Origin: Alphaproteobacteria bacterium
GTDB lineage: Bacteria; Pseudomonadota; Alphaproteobacteria; ATCC43930; Allostellaceae
Direction: 5' to 3'
DNA length: 33,693 nucleotides
NCBI GenBank assembly: GCA_020852355.1
Contig: JADZBA010000419.1
Location: 1-33,693 of the forward strand
The notes under the pieces: generated by a model
Databases searched by the model: none
What the model saw: the letters and a program-made list of their open reading frames with translations, nothing else
Told to the model about the DNA's origin: nothing
Translations under genes and position numbers: made by a program
Shown here: positions 1-7,805 of the stretch, piece by piece
Numbering within the stretch: position 1 is the stretch's first letter
Layout of the letters: every line of letters starts with the position of its first letter

Positions 1-228
1 ATGGGTCCCTGGGTGATCGGCGCATCCTACCTCGACGCCAAGCGCGAGCTGCCGGGCCTGAAGGACGACAAGATGCAGCGCGCCATGGTCGGTGGCCGCT
101 ACACCTACGGCCCGGGCATGGACGTTCGTGCGTCGGTGCAGTGGTACGGGCTGGACAGCGACAATTCCCGTCCGACCGCCAGCGGCGACAGCTGGGCCGT
201 CGTTCTCGGCACGGTGGTCAACTTCTGA
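1..228 (+). CDS. Outer-membrane porin, C-terminal fragment
   Basis: This is the last 75 residues of a Gram-negative trimeric-type porin; the 5' part lies outside the window, so the ATG at base 1 is probably internal. The visible segment alternates short amphipathic beta strands with charged turns, for example around GRYTYGPGMDVRASVQWYGL. It ends in a strand finishing VVLGTVVNF, and a terminal phenylalanine is the usual outer-membrane assembly signal recognised by the Bam complex. The protein would form a diffusion channel for small solutes. A strong intrinsic terminator follows at 255-278, so the porin is a transcription-unit end. Porin identity is well supported by the terminal strand pattern, but substrate preference cannot be inferred. 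Confidence 0.75.
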   Translation: MGPWVIGASYLDAKRELPGLKDDKMQRAMVGGRYTYGPGMDVRASVQWYGLDSDNSRPTASGDSWAVVLGTVVNF

Positions 229-254
229 TCCTCTCCATCAGGAGAGAATTGCGG

Positions 255-285
255 ACGGGGGGCCTTCGGGCCCCCCGTCTCGTTT
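255..285 (+). terminator. Intrinsic terminator after the porin
   Basis: A perfect 10-bp stem ACGGGGGGCC (255-264) pairs with GGCCCCCCGT (269-278) around a UUCG tetraloop. It is followed by CTCGTTTG, a short T-containing tail. It starts 27 bases after the porin stop and ends only 14 bases before the next start codon at 293. The stable UUCG-capped GC stem is typical of rho-independent termination, although the U-tract is modest. Confidence 0.8.
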
Positions 286-292
286 GTCCGGC

Positions 293-2419
293 ATGACCGA
301 TCGTTCGGCCGCGGCGCGCGCGCTGGAGGAAGCGCTGGCGCTTCACCGCGCCGGCCGGCCCGAGGCGGCCGAGCCGCTCTACAGGCGGGTGCTCCGCGCA
401 TCCCCCGACCACAAGGACGCCCTCTATCTCCTGGCCATCGCGCAGCTCGACCAGCGCCGCATCGGGGACGGCACTGCAACGCTGCGCCGGCTGCTCGTCG
501 TCAATCCGGGCCATCTCGCCGGCCGCCACGCTCTCGGCAAGGCGCTGGCCGCCCAGGGCGAGACGGCGGCGGCGCGCGAGACCTTCGCCGCCGTCCTGGC
601 CCACGCGCCCGGCGCGTTCGACACGATCCTCGAGCTCGCCAACCTGGAGGCCAGGGACGGGGCCGCGGCGGTCGCCGAGGCGCTCTACCGGCGCGCCTTG
701 CAGATCGCCCCGGGGCACCCCGGCCTGCTCAGCAATCTCGGCCTGCTGCTCGTCACCGATGGCCGCACCGCAGAGGCGGAAGCGCTGTTCCGGCGCGCGC
801 TGGCCGCCGATCCCGCGATGATCGTCGCGGCGGTCAACCTGGCGACGGTACTGCAGTCGCGCCGACGACCCGACGAGGCGGAAGCCGTGCTGGCTGCCGC
901 GCTCGCCCGCCGGCCGGCCGCCGCGGACCTGCACCACGCGATGGCGGTCGCCCACTACCGGGCCAAGCGCCATCCTGAAGCCGCGGCGGCCGCGGCCCAG
1001 GTCCTGCGGCTCGACCCGGGGCATCGCCGCGCCCTCGTGCAGCGGGCCCGTGCCCTCCAGGCGACCTGCGACTGGGATTCCTTGGAGCCGTTGCTGCCCC
1101 GGCTGACCGCCGAGGCCGGGCGCGCCGAGGCCGGCGAAGACTGCGAGCTGTCGCCGCACTATGCCCTGCTCCTGCCGCTCTCGGATATCCAGCGAGCCGC
1201 AGTGGCGCGGGCACGGTCGCGGGTGATCGGGCGGCGCGCGCCGGCGGTGGTGCCGGCGGCGCCGACCCAGGATCCGGGTACGTCGGCCCGGGATCGGCTG
1301 CGCATCGGCTATCTCTGCGGCGACGTGCGCGACCACGCAACAGGACATCTCATGCGCGCGATGTTCGCCGCACACGATCGCAGGCGCTTCGCGGTCACCC
1401 TCTATGCGTGGGGTCCCGACGACGGTAGCGTCTATCGCCGCGATATCGCCGCCGGAGTCGAACGCCTCGTCGATATCGACACGCTCGGGCACGCCGCCGC
1501 GGCGGAACGCATCCGTGCCGACGGCATCGAGGTGCTCGTCGACCTCAATGGCCATACCACCGGCGCGCGCCTGGAGATCGCAGCCCGCCGGCCCGCCCCC
1601 GTCCAGGCGACCTATCTCGCCTTTCCGGGGACCACGGGCGCCGACTTCCTCGACTATGCGATCGTCGACGGCATCGTGGTGCCGTCCGGTCAGGCGGCGC
1701 TCTACAGCGAGCGACTCGTGCGGCTGCCCGGCAGCTACCAGATCAATGACCGCGATCCGCCCTGTGCGGCGGCGCCGAGCCGGGCGGCGGTCGGGCTGCC
1801 CGAGGGTCGGCCGGTGCTCGCCTGCTTCTGCGGCGGCTACAAGATCGACCGCCAGGTCTTCCGCCTGTGGTGCGACATCCTCGCGGAGTCGCCGGCCGCC
1901 GTCCTCTGGCTGCTCGCCGACAGTCCGGCCACCGGCCGCAATCTGCGCGCGGCCGCGGCGCGCGAAGGCCTCGCGGCCGACCGGCTGATACTCGCCGATC
2001 CGCTGCCCAAGCCGGCGCATCTCGCCCGTGTCGGGCTCGCCGATCTGTTCCTCGACACGCTGGTCTACGGCGCCCACACGACGGCTTCCGACGCGCTCTG
2101 GGCGGGGGTGCCGGTGGTGACGCGACTGGGCGACGCCTTCGCCAGCCGCGTCGGCGCCAGCGTGGTGCGCGCCCACGGCCTGCCGGAACTCGTGGTCGAG
2201 GATCTCGGTGCCTATCGTCGGCTCGCGGTCGCACTGGCGAACGACCCCCAGCGCCTGGCGGCGCTGCGGGCCCGCACCCGGGCCAATCGGGCGACGATGC
2301 CGCTCTTCGACACGGCACGCGGCGTGCGCCATCTCGAGCGTGCCTACCTGGCGATGTGGCGGCGCCATGCCGCCGGCCTGCCACCGGACGCCATCGACAT
2401 TCCGGCCGAGGGAACCTAG
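293..2419 (+). CDS. TPR protein O-GlcNAc transferase-like glycosyltransferase (SPINDLY/GT41 type)
   Basis: This 708-residue protein has two parts. Residues about 1-260 are tandem TPR helices (LYRRAL, LFRRAL and similar units about every 34 residues). Residues about 335-700 form a GT41-type catalytic domain. Recognisable GT41 blocks are RIGYLCGDVRDHATGHL (from 337), the RPAPVQATYLAFPGTTG region, and GAHTTASDALWAGVPVVT at 593-610, which in eukaryotic OGT contributes to UDP-sugar binding. The family transfers a sugar from a nucleotide donor to protein Ser/Thr; in bacteria the acceptors are often surface or flagellar proteins, but the acceptor here is unknown. The start at 293 was chosen because translation from an upstream in-frame ATG at 92 would run through the porin gene and the terminator. 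There is no signal peptide, so it should be cytoplasmic. Confidence 0.88.
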   Translation: MTDRSAAARALEEALALHRAGRPEAAEPLYRRVLRASPDHKDALYLLAIAQLDQRRIGDGTATLRRLLVVNPGHLAGRHALGKALAAQGETAAARETFAAVLAHAPGAFDTILELANLEARDGAAAVAEALYRRALQIAPGHPGLLSNLGLLLVTDGRTAEAEALFRRALAADPAMIVAAVNLATVLQSRRRPDEAEAVLAAALARRPAAADLHHAMAVAHYRAKRHPEAAAAAAQVLRLDPGHRRALVQRARALQATCDWDSLEPLLPRLTAEAGRAEAGEDCELSPHYALLLPLSDIQRAAVARARSRVIGRRAPAVVPAAPTQDPGTSARDRLRIGYLCGDVRDHATGHLMRAMFAAHDRRRFAVTLYAWGPDDGSVYRRDIAAGVERLVDIDTLGHAAAAERIRADGIEVLVDLNGHTTGARLEIAARRPAPVQATYLAFPGTTGADFLDYAIVDGIVVPSGQAALYSERLVRLPGSYQINDRDPPCAAAPSRAAVGLPEGRPVLACFCGGYKIDRQVFRLWCDILAESPAAVLWLLADSPATGRNLRAAAAREGLAADRLILADPLPKPAHLARVGLADLFLDTLVYGAHTTASDALWAGVPVVTRLGDAFASRVGASVVRAHGLPELVVEDLGAYRRLAVALANDPQRLAALRARTRANRATMPLFDTARGVRHLERAYLAMWRRHAAGLPPDAIDIPAEGT

Positions 2420-2425
2420 GCCCGC

Positions 2426-3676
2426 TCAGCCCGCCCGGGTCGCCGCCAGTGTCTCGACCGCACGGCGCGCCACCTCCGGGCCGAGGGTCGCGAGAAGGGC
2501 CACGCACGGCACCGGCTCGCGCAGCAGCAGGCGCTCGACCACGGCCGGATCGGCGGCCTGGGCGACTCGGGGCAGCCGGTCGAGGCCGACGCCGAGGGAA
2601 CCCATGCAGCCGATGCGGCCCTCGGCCGTGATGCGCAGCTTGGCGAGCCCGCAGGGGGCGGCGCAATGCGGCCCGACGAAGGGTACCGTCCACGGCACCA
2701 GGTTGCGGAACCGGCCCTGCAGAACCTCGGGCGGCGCGGAGGTGTAGACCGCGATGCCGGGCGTGGCGAACAGCTTGGCCATGTGGGCCGGGCCGCTGTC
2801 GGCGGCGACCACGAAGTCGAACGCGGCCAGGGCCCGCAAGAGCCCGCCGATCGACGGGTATGCGTCGACCACGGCTACGCCGTCGGGCACGGCGAGTGCG
2901 CTGCGATAAAGCCGGCCCTGATGCTGGTTCGCGTTGAGGCACAGCGTCACCGCGCCGCGCGGCGCCAGCGCCTCGGTCACCGCCTGGGTGACCGCCGCCG
3001 GCAGCGTCCGCAGCGGCGAGGAGGCGAGCGGCAGGATGCCGATCCGCGGCGGCCGGTCGGCGGGCAGCCGCCGCGGCGCGGCCGGATAGGCGCTCGCCGG
3101 CGGCAGGTCGCCGAAGGCGGCCAGCAGCTCGCCCTCCATGTCGACCGGCCAGATCTCGATGTCGCGCCGGGATTCGAGATGCCCGAGGTCGACGACGACG
3201 TCGAAGCGGCGCAGGTCCCGGGCACCGAGCCACAGGGCGAAGACCTCGATCGACGGGTCGGTGCGCCAGATGTCGGCGGCCGAGCCGGCGCAGAAGACGC
3301 CGACCCCGCGCATCGCGAAGCGCTCGCGCAGGGCCGCGATGAACAGCAGGGTGCAGACGTTCGATCCCAGCGCCTGGCTCGGCAGCAGGAACAGGACGCG
3401 CTTGCCCGTGAAGTCGAAGCCCGCCCATGCCGCGCGCGGCAGGCAGGGCAGCGCCGTCGTGCCGGCGTCCAGCCGGAACTGGCGCGGATGGCGGGCGAGC
3501 ACGTTGCGGGTGAACTGCGCCAGCGAGGTGTGGCAGACCTCGCCGGGCCGTCCCTCCTGCTCGGTCTCGGGGTCGGTGCCGGCCTGATGGAAGCGGAACG
3601 GCGTCGCCGCGCGGAACGCGACCAGCGGGGTCGTGGTCTGCCCGGCCCGCGGATCGCCTGGCCCGTGCGCAGTCAC
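2426..3676 (-). CDS. Glycosyltransferase family 9-like (heptosyltransferase-type) protein
   Basis: A 416-residue protein beginning with GTG at 3676, whose first bases overlap the TGA of the upstream methyltransferase (GTGA), implying coupled translation. The C-terminal half carries the GT9 signature AADSGPAHMAKLFATPGIAV, the nucleotide-sugar-binding region of ADP-heptose:LPS heptosyltransferases. The preceding Rossmann-like half contains GKRVLFLLPSQALGSN and strand-helix repeats. About 90 N-terminal residues before this core do not match the usual short heptosyltransferase start. It probably adds a sugar to lipopolysaccharide or another surface glycan in the cytoplasm. The gene ends 6 bases from the convergent OGT-like gene. 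Donor and acceptor are not determinable, and a GT9-fold protein acting on protein glycans is possible given the neighbour. Confidence 0.72.
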   Translation of the reverse strand: MTAHGPGDPRAGQTTTPLVAFRAATPFRFHQAGTDPETEQEGRPGEVCHTSLAQFTRNVLARHPRQFRLDAGTTALPCLPRAAWAGFDFTGKRVLFLLPSQALGSNVCTLLFIAALRERFAMRGVGVFCAGSAADIWRTDPSIEVFALWLGARDLRRFDVVVDLGHLESRRDIEIWPVDMEGELLAAFGDLPPASAYPAAPRRLPADRPPRIGILPLASSPLRTLPAAVTQAVTEALAPRGAVTLCLNANQHQGRLYRSALAVPDGVAVVDAYPSIGGLLRALAAFDFVVAADSGPAHMAKLFATPGIAVYTSAPPEVLQGRFRNLVPWTVPFVGPHCAAPCGLAKLRITAEGRIGCMGSLGVGLDRLPRVAQAADPAVVERLLLREPVPCVALLATLGPEVARRAVETLAATRAG

Positions 3677-4239
3677 GTCGCGGGCTTCAGCGCGCGCAGG
3701 ACGATGCTGGTCGCTCCGATGACGTTGCGGTAGGTGCGCGCCGCGTATGCCAGGTCCTGCGGCGAGATCTCGCGCTTGCGCAGGCGCGTCAGCCACGGTT
3801 CCACGGGCTGGGCCTCGGCCGACACGACCTCGAAGTCGACGTCGAGCATGAGCGCGAGCGGCGTCGTCGCGGCGCCGCGCGCCTGGCCTTCGCGGATCTT
3901 CTTGCGCGAGAACATCTCCAGCCCCTGCAGGGTGATCGGCCGGACGTGGGTCGGGTCGGTCAGGAAGTCGTCGTGGTGGGGATGCGGCACGACGACGCGC
4001 ACCAGCGCGTCCGGCCGGCACACCCGGTACAGCTCCTTGATGATGCCGAGATAGACGGCCGGCGCCTGGCCGAGATGCTCCAGCACGTGGCTCATCACGA
4101 TCTCCTCGGCGCTCGACGTCTCGAACGGCCAGGGCAGCACCTCGAGGTCGACCAGCAAGTCGGGCTCGCAGTGCGGCGAGGCATCGACGTTGAGATGGCC
4201 GTCGAGCTTGCGCATGCCGCAGCCGAGGTTGAGCTTCAT
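3673..4239 (-). CDS. Class I SAM-dependent methyltransferase
   Basis: A 188-residue protein. The start at 4239 puts the SAM-binding motif I (KLNLGCG) at the extreme N-terminus, as is common in this surface-polysaccharide-associated subfamily; an in-frame ATG at 4296 would add 19 residues without recognisable structure. After LPWPF, SHVLEHLG (motif-IV-like region) fits the Methyltransf_11 fold, and the conserved HPHHDDF stretch follows. Members often sit in O-antigen or capsule loci and modify sugars or their precursors. The gene overlaps the downstream GT9-like gene by four bases, which suggests that both act on the same glycan. The substrate is unknown. Confidence 0.75.
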   Translation of the reverse strand: MKLNLGCGMRKLDGHLNVDASPHCEPDLLVDLEVLPWPFETSSAEEIVMSHVLEHLGQAPAVYLGIIKELYRVCRPDALVRVVVPHPHHDDFLTDPTHVRPITLQGLEMFSRKKIREGQARGAATTPLALMLDVDFEVVSAEAQPVEPWLTRLRKREISPQDLAYAARTYRNVIGATSIVLRALKPAT

Positions 4240-4313
4240 CGTCTCGTCCGATCGAGGATGGGGCGCGATCGTGGCGGGAGGCTCCATCGCGGTCAAGGCG
4301 CCGCCGGCGGACG

Positions 4314-4342
4314 TTTACGCCGGCCGCCCGAGGGACTAGAGA
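4314..4342 (+). promoter_or_regulatory. Candidate sigma-70 promoter for yggS
   Basis: TTTACG (4314-4319), a 17-base spacer and TAGAGA (4337-4342) lie in the 134-base divergent region between the methyltransferase and yggS. The predicted transcript would start about 25 bases before the ATG at 4374. This is consensus matching by eye only. Confidence 0.35.
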
Positions 4343-4373
4343 AAGGGCCTCCTCCATCGCCGGGTCTTCGACC

Positions 4374-5078
4374 ATGCCCAACGATCCCGCCGTCATCGCG
4401 GACACCCTGGCCGGCCGCCTCGCCGCCGTGCGGGCCGCGATCGCCGAGGCCGCGCGCGCCACGGGCCGCGACCCGTCCGACGTCATCCTCGTCGCCGTCG
4501 GCAAGACCTACGGCGCCGAGGTCATGGAGGAGGCGATCGCCGCCGGCCAGCGCATCTTCGGCGAGAACCGCGTGCAGGAGGCGGCGGGCAAGTGGCCGGG
4601 GCTGAAGGCGCGCTGGCCCGACATCCGGCTGCACCTGATCGGGCCGCTGCAGACCAACAAGGTGAAGGACGTGCTCGGCCTGTTCGACGTCGTGCAGACG
4701 CTCGACCGCGCCGGTCTCGCCGAGGCGCTGGTCAAGGCGCGCGATCGCGGCGCCGCTCTGCCGGAGCTGCTGGTCCAGGTCAACACCGGCAAGGAGCCGC
4801 AGAAGGCGGGCGTCGATCCGGCGGAGGCCGATGCCTTCCTCGCGCGCTGCCGCGACGAATGGCGCCTGCCGGTAACCGGCCTCATGTGCATCCCCCCGGC
4901 GGACGAGCCGCCGGCGCTGCATTTCGCGCTGCTGCGCGAGATCGCCCGGCGCAACGGGCTCGACCGCCTCAGCATGGGGATGAGCGGCGACTACGCGACG
5001 GCGGTGCGCTTCGGCGCGACGATGGTACGGGTCGGCTCGGCGATCTTTGGGGCGCGGCCGTCCGTCACGACGGGCTGA
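4374..5078 (+). CDS. yggS: YggS/PROSC family pyridoxal 5'-phosphate homeostasis protein
   Basis: A 234-residue protein of the usual size for the YggS/PLPHP family, a single TIM-barrel domain related to alanine racemase. Lys44 in LVAVGKTYG is the expected PLP Schiff-base lysine. Further family blocks are FGENRVQEA, HLIGPLQTNK, LVQVNTGKEPQKAG, GLMCIPP and LSMGMSGDYATAV near the C-terminus, the last forming the phosphate-binding loop. The family has no known catalytic activity; it buffers PLP and affects amino-acid and 2-oxoacid pools. The 3' end overlaps the convergent L,D-transpeptidase gene by 14 bases. The gene appears monocistronic. Confidence 0.95.
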   Translation: MPNDPAVIADTLAGRLAAVRAAIAEAARATGRDPSDVILVAVGKTYGAEVMEEAIAAGQRIFGENRVQEAAGKWPGLKARWPDIRLHLIGPLQTNKVKDVLGLFDVVQTLDRAGLAEALVKARDRGAALPELLVQVNTGKEPQKAGVDPAEADAFLARCRDEWRLPVTGLMCIPPADEPPALHFALLREIARRNGLDRLSMGMSGDYATAVRFGATMVRVGSAIFGARPSVTTG

Positions 5079-5589
5079 CGCACAGCCGCGCCCCGATCGG
5101 AGTGCGGGCCAGCAGCCAGCGCAGATCCGCGGCGGCAAGCGCGACGCATCCTTCGGTCGGCGCATAGCCCTCGCGCGCGACATGGACGAAGATCGCGCTG
5201 CCCGCGCCGGGCACGACCGGCGCGTCGTTGTGGCCGACGACGACCACGAGGTCGTAGAGCGCGTCGTCGCGCCACATCCGCTCGTGGCCGGCGGGGTGCG
5301 GCAGAAGCACGGGCCGGTTGTAGTCGGGGTGTCCGGGGTCGTCGCACCAGCCGTCCTCGGGCGCGACCGCCGCGGTCGGCAGCGGCGTGACCGGCGGCGG
5401 GCCGCGGTCGGGCCGCCACAGCACCCGGCGCAGGCCGAAGATGCCGGCCGGCGTGGCGCCGTCGCCTTCCCGCTTGTCCGCGCGGATGCCGCCGCGCCCG
5501 AGGGCGCACCGCAGGCGCCGGCCGTGGGCGACGAGAAGGCCCGCGCCGGTGACCGCCCAGTCCCCGCACGCGCCGCCGCCTGGATCCAT
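5065..5589 (-). CDS. YkuD-type L,D-transpeptidase domain protein
   Basis: A 174-residue protein starting at 5589, eight bases after the ribA stop, so it is probably cotranscribed with ribA. The fold markers are the REGDGATPAGIF segment near the N-terminus, IFVHVARE with the conserved histidine, and TEGCVAL carrying the presumed nucleophilic cysteine. Classical YkuD enzymes cross-link peptidoglycan peptides and show S-x-G-C-[IV]-R; here the serine is Thr and the arginine is Ala, a pattern I associate with a proteobacterial subfamily of short YkuD proteins. No signal peptide is visible, which is odd for a periplasmic cell-wall enzyme. Domain assignment is good; the reaction is uncertain. Confidence 0.78.
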   Translation of the reverse strand: MDPGGGACGDWAVTGAGLLVAHGRRLRCALGRGGIRADKREGDGATPAGIFGLRRVLWRPDRGPPPVTPLPTAAVAPEDGWCDDPGHPDYNRPVLLPHPAGHERMWRDDALYDLVVVVGHNDAPVVPGAGSAIFVHVAREGYAPTEGCVALAAADLRWLLARTPIGARLCVSPS

Positions 5590-5597
5590 GGGTGGCG

Positions 5598-6764
5598 TCA
5601 GAAGAGATGGCCGCTGCGCACGGCCTTGGTCCGCAGGTACTCCGCGTTGTGGTCGTTCGACGGGAAGACGTGCGGGACCCGCTCGACGACCTCGACGCCG
5701 CAATGGGCGAGCGCCTCGACCTTGAGCGGATTGTTGGTCATCAGCCGCACCCGCGCGAAGCCGAGCAGGCGGAGCATCTCGGCGGCGGGGACGTAGATCC
5801 GCTCGTCCGCGTCGAAGCCGAGCTGCAGGTTGGCGTCGACCGTGTCGAAGCCCCGGTCCTGCAGCTGGTAGGCCCGCAGCTTGTTGACGAGGCCGATGCC
5901 GCGACCCTCCTGCGCCAGGTAGAGCAGGACGCCGGCGCCGGCGTCGGCGATCTCGCGGATCGCGCCGCGCAGCTGGTCGCCGCAGTCGCAGCGCAGGCTG
6001 GCGAGCAGGTCGCCGGTGAAGCATTCGGAATGGATGCGGGCCAGCACCGGCGTCGCCGGATCGGGCGTGCCGATGACGATCGCCAGGTGCTCCAGCCCGC
6101 CGTCGGCGGGCCGGTAGGCGATGATGCGGGTGTTCTCCGCCCCGGCCAGCGGCACGCGGGCCTCGCCGACGCGGGCGAGCCGGCGCGCGGACTCGACCGG
6201 GTAGGCGACGACCGCTGCGGCTTCGATCACCAGCAGGGATTCCCGCCGCGCCCATTCCTCGAGCGCACGGTCATGCGCGACGAACCCCGCGGCCGCGGTG
6301 ACCGCGGCGGGCAGCAGGCGGGCGATCTTCGCCAGCGCGACCGCGGCGCTGTCGCCGTCCTGGGGGCGGGCCGGCGTCACGGCGACCACGGTGGGCGCCG
6401 TCTCCGGCCGGGCGAGCGGGTCGGCCATGTCGCGCAGGTCCTGGGCGGCGGCGGTGCCGGCGAGCGCCACCCGCACGACGCCGGCGCGGTCCTCGCCGAG
6501 GCCGAGCAGGGCGGCCCGCCGCCCGGTCATGGCGAGGCTGGGGCTGGATCCCGCGAGGCGCACGAAGCGGGCGAGCCGCTCCTCCGTCAAGGCCTCCACG
6601 GCGAGCGCCAGGACCGCGCGCTCGCCGTCGCGGATGACCACCGGCTCGCCGCGGCGGAAGTCGGCCACGGCACGATCGACGGCTACGGCACCATGGGCCC
6701 CGCGCTGTCCTGCGGCGGCGGCGGTGACGTCGGACAGGCGGATTCGGCTGAGCGGCATTGGCAC
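5598..6764 (-). CDS. ribA: GTP cyclohydrolase II with degenerate N-terminal RibB-like domain
   Basis: A 388-residue protein. Residues about 210-385 are a complete GTP cyclohydrolase II domain, which opens the imidazole ring of GTP as the first step of riboflavin synthesis. Zinc ligands are Cys248, Cys259 and Cys261 (CFTGDLLASLRCDCGD), and AQEGRGIGL (284-292), the catalytic Asp/Arg of DADER (318-322) and MTNNPLK (342-348) follow. Residues about 25-205 align by eye with 3,4-dihydroxy-2-butanone 4-phosphate synthase, but the acidic metal-binding stretch normally like DDEDRENEGDL reads RDGERAVLALA (45-55), so that half should be inactive. Active RibB must then be encoded elsewhere. The L,D-transpeptidase gene follows directly. 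No FMN riboswitch is evident upstream. Confidence 0.92.
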   Translation of the reverse strand: MPMPLSRIRLSDVTAAAAGQRGAHGAVAVDRAVADFRRGEPVVIRDGERAVLALAVEALTEERLARFVRLAGSSPSLAMTGRRAALLGLGEDRAGVVRVALAGTAAAQDLRDMADPLARPETAPTVVAVTPARPQDGDSAAVALAKIARLLPAAVTAAAGFVAHDRALEEWARRESLLVIEAAAVVAYPVESARRLARVGEARVPLAGAENTRIIAYRPADGGLEHLAIVIGTPDPATPVLARIHSECFTGDLLASLRCDCGDQLRGAIREIADAGAGVLLYLAQEGRGIGLVNKLRAYQLQDRGFDTVDANLQLGFDADERIYVPAAEMLRLLGFARVRLMTNNPLKVEALAHCGVEVVERVPHVFPSNDHNAEYLRTKAVRSGHLF

Positions 6765-6872
6765 CTTCTGGCGGGGGCTATGGAAGGGTAGGGCTGCGGC
6801 GACGGATTTCCAGGCTGCTCAATCGGAGTGTGCCGCCGTAGAGTTGCGGTCATCAGAAGGACGGGGGAAGGG

Positions 6873-7727
6873 ATGGCCGTATTCCGGGAGTACGATCAGG
6901 CGGCGTTGGACGCGCAGTATAACGCGCGAGCGGCCGTTCCGGATCATCCCGCGGTCATCCAGCGCTGGGACCTCGCCGGCGCCGCCGCCCTCGACCGGCT
7001 GACGGTACGCCCCGACCTCGCCTACGGCGACGGCCTGCTGGAGACGCTCGACGTCTATCCCGCCGCGGCTCCCGGCGCGCCGGTGCTGCTCTTCATCCAT
7101 GGCGGCTACTGGCAGTGGCGCGACAAGAAGGATTTCGTCTTCCTGGCCGAGCCCTGGGTGGCGGCCGGAGCGACCGTCGTCATGATCAACTACCCGCTGG
7201 CGCCGGTGGCGGGGATGGACGAGATCGTCGATGCCTGCCGGCGCGCCGTCGCGTGGACCGCGGCGCGCATCTCCGCCATGGGCGGCGATCCCGCCCGCAT
7301 CTGGGTGGCCGGCCACTCCGCCGGCGGCCATCTGACCGCGGAGATGCTGGCCACGGACTGGCGCGGCTTCGGGTACATGAGCGCGCCCGTGGCCGGCGGC
7401 TTCGCGCTGAGCGGCCTCTACGAGCTGGAGCCGATCCGCCTCACCTATCTCAACGAGGTGCTGGGCATGGACGCCGAGACGGCGCGCAGGAACAGTCCCG
7501 CCCTGCATCCGCCGGCCTCGGCGCCGCCCCTCCTGGCGGCGGTCGGCGGCGCGGAGACCGCGGAGTTCCATCGCCAGCAGGCGGCCCTGGCGACGGCGTG
7601 GCGCGGCGCCGGGCTGGACGTCGAGACGGTGGCGGCACCAGGGCGCAACCATTTCACCATCCTCGACGCCTTCATCGATCCCGGGCATGCCGTGCACCGG
7701 GCGCTGCGCGCCCGCCTGCTCGGCTGA
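6873..7727 (+). CDS. Alpha/beta hydrolase, kynurenine formamidase/esterase-like
   Basis: A 284-residue cytoplasmic alpha/beta hydrolase. FIHGGYW (74-80) is the oxyanion-hole motif characteristic of arylformamidase (KynB-type) and related carboxylesterases. GHSAGG (147-152) presents nucleophile Ser149, and GRNHF gives catalytic His260; Glu228 in VGGAETAEF is a plausible acid. It hydrolyses an amide or ester; N-formylkynurenine is the best-known substrate for HGGYW enzymes, but no other tryptophan-degradation gene is nearby, so this remains a guess. The start at 6873 follows a good GGGGGAAGGG ribosome site; a start 45 bases upstream lacks one. It is divergent from ribA across 108 bases and followed by a response-regulator gene. 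Confidence 0.82.
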   Translation: MAVFREYDQAALDAQYNARAAVPDHPAVIQRWDLAGAAALDRLTVRPDLAYGDGLLETLDVYPAAAPGAPVLLFIHGGYWQWRDKKDFVFLAEPWVAAGATVVMINYPLAPVAGMDEIVDACRRAVAWTAARISAMGGDPARIWVAGHSAGGHLTAEMLATDWRGFGYMSAPVAGGFALSGLYELEPIRLTYLNEVLGMDAETARRNSPALHPPASAPPLLAAVGGAETAEFHRQQAALATAWRGAGLDVETVAAPGRNHFTILDAFIDPGHAVHRALRARLLG

Positions 7728-7805
7728 CCCCGGGGGCGGCTGGCGCAGGACGGCGCGCCGTACGGCGTGGTAGGGTCGCGCCGGGGTTCAGAGCGACGAG
7801 GGCCG

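Noticed and set aside
92-292. Upstream extension of the OGT-like gene
   Set aside because: It would overlap the porin reading frame and run through the terminator at 255-278; the TPR region starts naturally after the ATG at 293.
218-2368. Long minus-strand open frame opposite the OGT-like gene
   Set aside because: It mirrors a well-supported gene, its translation is rich in Arg, Gly and Ala without any motif, and such antisense frames are expected at about 70% GC.
6765-6872. FMN riboswitch upstream of ribA
   Set aside because: The region is only 108 bases, and I found no conserved RFN-element segments in it.
7750-7761. Palindrome ACGGCGCGCCGT as an operator
   Set aside because: GC-only palindromes of this length are common in this base composition, and no regulator or promoter supports it.
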